The notes under the pieces: model-generated
Told to the model about the DNA's origin: nothing
Databases searched by the model: none
The model's input: only the letters and a program-made list of their open reading frames with translations
DNA from: Candidatus Fonsibacter lacus
GTDB lineage: Bacteria; Actinomycetota; Actinomycetes; Nanopelagicales; Nanopelagicaceae
Assembly: GCA_009921625.1 (NCBI GenBank)
Contig: RFXN01000003.1
Location: 1 to 37,215 of the forward strand
Length of the DNA: 37,215 nt
Direction: 5' to 3'
In this document: in pieces, positions 36,050 to 37,215 of the stretch
How the letters are laid out: each line of letters starts with the position of its first letter
How positions within the stretch are numbered: position 1 is the first letter of the stretch
Program-made: the position numbers and the translations under genes

Positions 36050-37215
36050 TTATCTTCCGGTCGCGCTCCGCAGTTGAGACACCTTATCGCGTGCCTCCCA
36101 GGTAAATTCAGGAAGTTCCCTGCCAAAATGGCCGTAGTTGCTCGTTCTTCGATAAATGGGGCGGAGCAAGTTGAGATCTCGAATAATCGCAGCAGGTCTG
36201 AGGTCGAAAACTTCTGTAACAGCGCTCTGAATTTTTTCAACAGAAATTGTTTCGGTACCAAAAGTTTCGACGAATAGCCCTACCGGCTGTGCCTTGCCAA
36301 TTGCGTATGCAACTTGTACCTCACAACGTTTGGCTAGCTCCGCAGCAACAATATTCTTTGCCACCCAACGCATCGCATACGCTGCAGAACGATCTACTTT
36401 TGAAGGATCTTTACCGCTAAAAGCTCCCCCGCCATGGCGCGCCATTCCACCGTAAGAATCTACGATGATTTTCCGTCCCGTTAACCCGGCATCACCCATC
36501 GGTCCACCTAAAACGAACCGTCCCGTTGGATTGACCAGGATGCGCATATCTTTTGTCGAGAGTTGGTACCGCGCTAAAACTGGATCAATCACGTGCTTCT
36601 TCAAATCCGCTGGAAGTACGCGTTCTAGATCAACTTCAGGGTCATGCTGAGTTGAAATTACTAAAGTATCTAGTCGAACCGCTTTCGCACCTTCGTATTC
36701 AACAGTAACTTGCGTTTTAGCATCAGGACGCAAATACGCAAGGGCTTGTGCTTTTCGCACCTTCATTAATTCATGTGAGAGCGCATGAGCAATCGCTATC
36801 GGCAACGGCATAAGTTCAGGAGTTTCATCAGAAGCGTAGCCAAACATCAAACCCTGATCTCCTGCGCCTTGGCGATCAAGAGGATCATTTGATTCGCGTG
36901 AACGCTCTTCTAAAGCAGCGTCGACTCCTTGGGCAATATCCGGTGACTGCTTTCCTAAAGAAAGACTTATTCCACACGAATTGCCATCAAAACCTCGTTC
37001 GCTGCTGTCGTATCCGATATCGAGAATCACTGAGCGAATCAGGCTCATCAAGTCAGGATTCGCTGAACTCGTCACCTCACCTGCAATATGGACTTGACCA
37101 GTGGTGAGTAACGTTTCAACAGCCACTCGACTTTTAGGATCTACAGATAGAAATGCATCTAATATGGAATCAGAGATTTGATCTGCCATCTTGTCTGGAT
37201 GGCCCTCAGTAACTG
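36050..37215 (-). CDS. metK: S-adenosylmethionine synthetase, partial at the right edge (N-terminus outside the window)
   Basis: Reverse complement of the edge reads [57 protein letters not shown]. Confidence 0.97.
   Translation of the reverse strand, partial: VTEGHPDKMADQISDSILDAFLSVDPKSRVAVETLLTTGQVHIAGEVTSSANPDLMSLIRSVILDIGYDSSERGFDGNSCGISLSLGKQSPDIAQGVDAALEERSRESNDPLDRQGAGDQGLMFGYASDETPELMPLPIAIAHALSHELMKVRKAQALAYLRPDAKTQVTVEYEGAKAVRLDTLVISTQHDPEVDLERVLPADLKKHVIDPVLARYQLSTKDMRILVNPTGRFVLGGPMGDAGLTGRKIIVDSYGGMARHGGGAFSGKDPSKVDRSAAYAMRWVAKNIVAAELAKRCEVQVAYAIGKAQPVGLFVETFGTETISVEKIQSAVTEVFDLRPAAIIRDLNLLRPIYRRTSNYGHFGRELPEFTWEARDKVSQLRSATGR

Noticed and set aside
1-37215. Prophage, transposon, toxin-antitoxin or biosynthetic cluster
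   Set aside because: No integrase, transposase, phage structural, TA or NRPS/PKS-like reading frame found; gene content is mostly conserved housekeeping.

Overview
The window is a compact, core-like actinobacterial chromosome segment of low to mid GC. It carries mycothiol ligase mshC, pafB/pafC, PAC2, SCO1664-family and DUF3090 genes, and TANNNT leaderless promoters. The lineage could be a streamlined freshwater actinobacterium, but that is a low-certainty inference. From left to right it holds: helY (partial), a lipid kinase, tatC/tatA, pafC/pafB, a cyclophilin lipoprotein, trmI, a RecB-like nuclease, a HAD hydrolase, metH, PAC2, mshC, an uncharacterised kinase/DUF3090/phosphatase trio, an aldo/keto reductase, a DUF5703 protein, an M20 peptidase, tRNA-Leu(GAG), a qor-like gene, apt, an ABC-F gene, an alcohol dehydrogenase, DUF554, uppP, a YczE-like protein, an NCS2 permease, ung, an ABC ATPase, serB, hisG/hisE, rpe, rsmB, fmt, def, priA and metK (partial). 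There is no CRISPR array, prophage, transposase or obvious defence island. Three things deserve a second look. (1) An operonic kinase-like/DUF3090/histidine-phosphatase trio sits directly upstream of mshC. (2) Short deletions (about 40-190 bp, sizes inferred from family knowledge) break pafC, qor, ABC-F, adh, DUF554, the NCS2 permease and fmt, often removing catalytic or signature motifs; this is either real gene decay or an assembly/amplification artefact. (3) Leaderless promoters are unusually regular (TANNNT-N6/7-start at 11 genes), including mirror-image divergent promoters.
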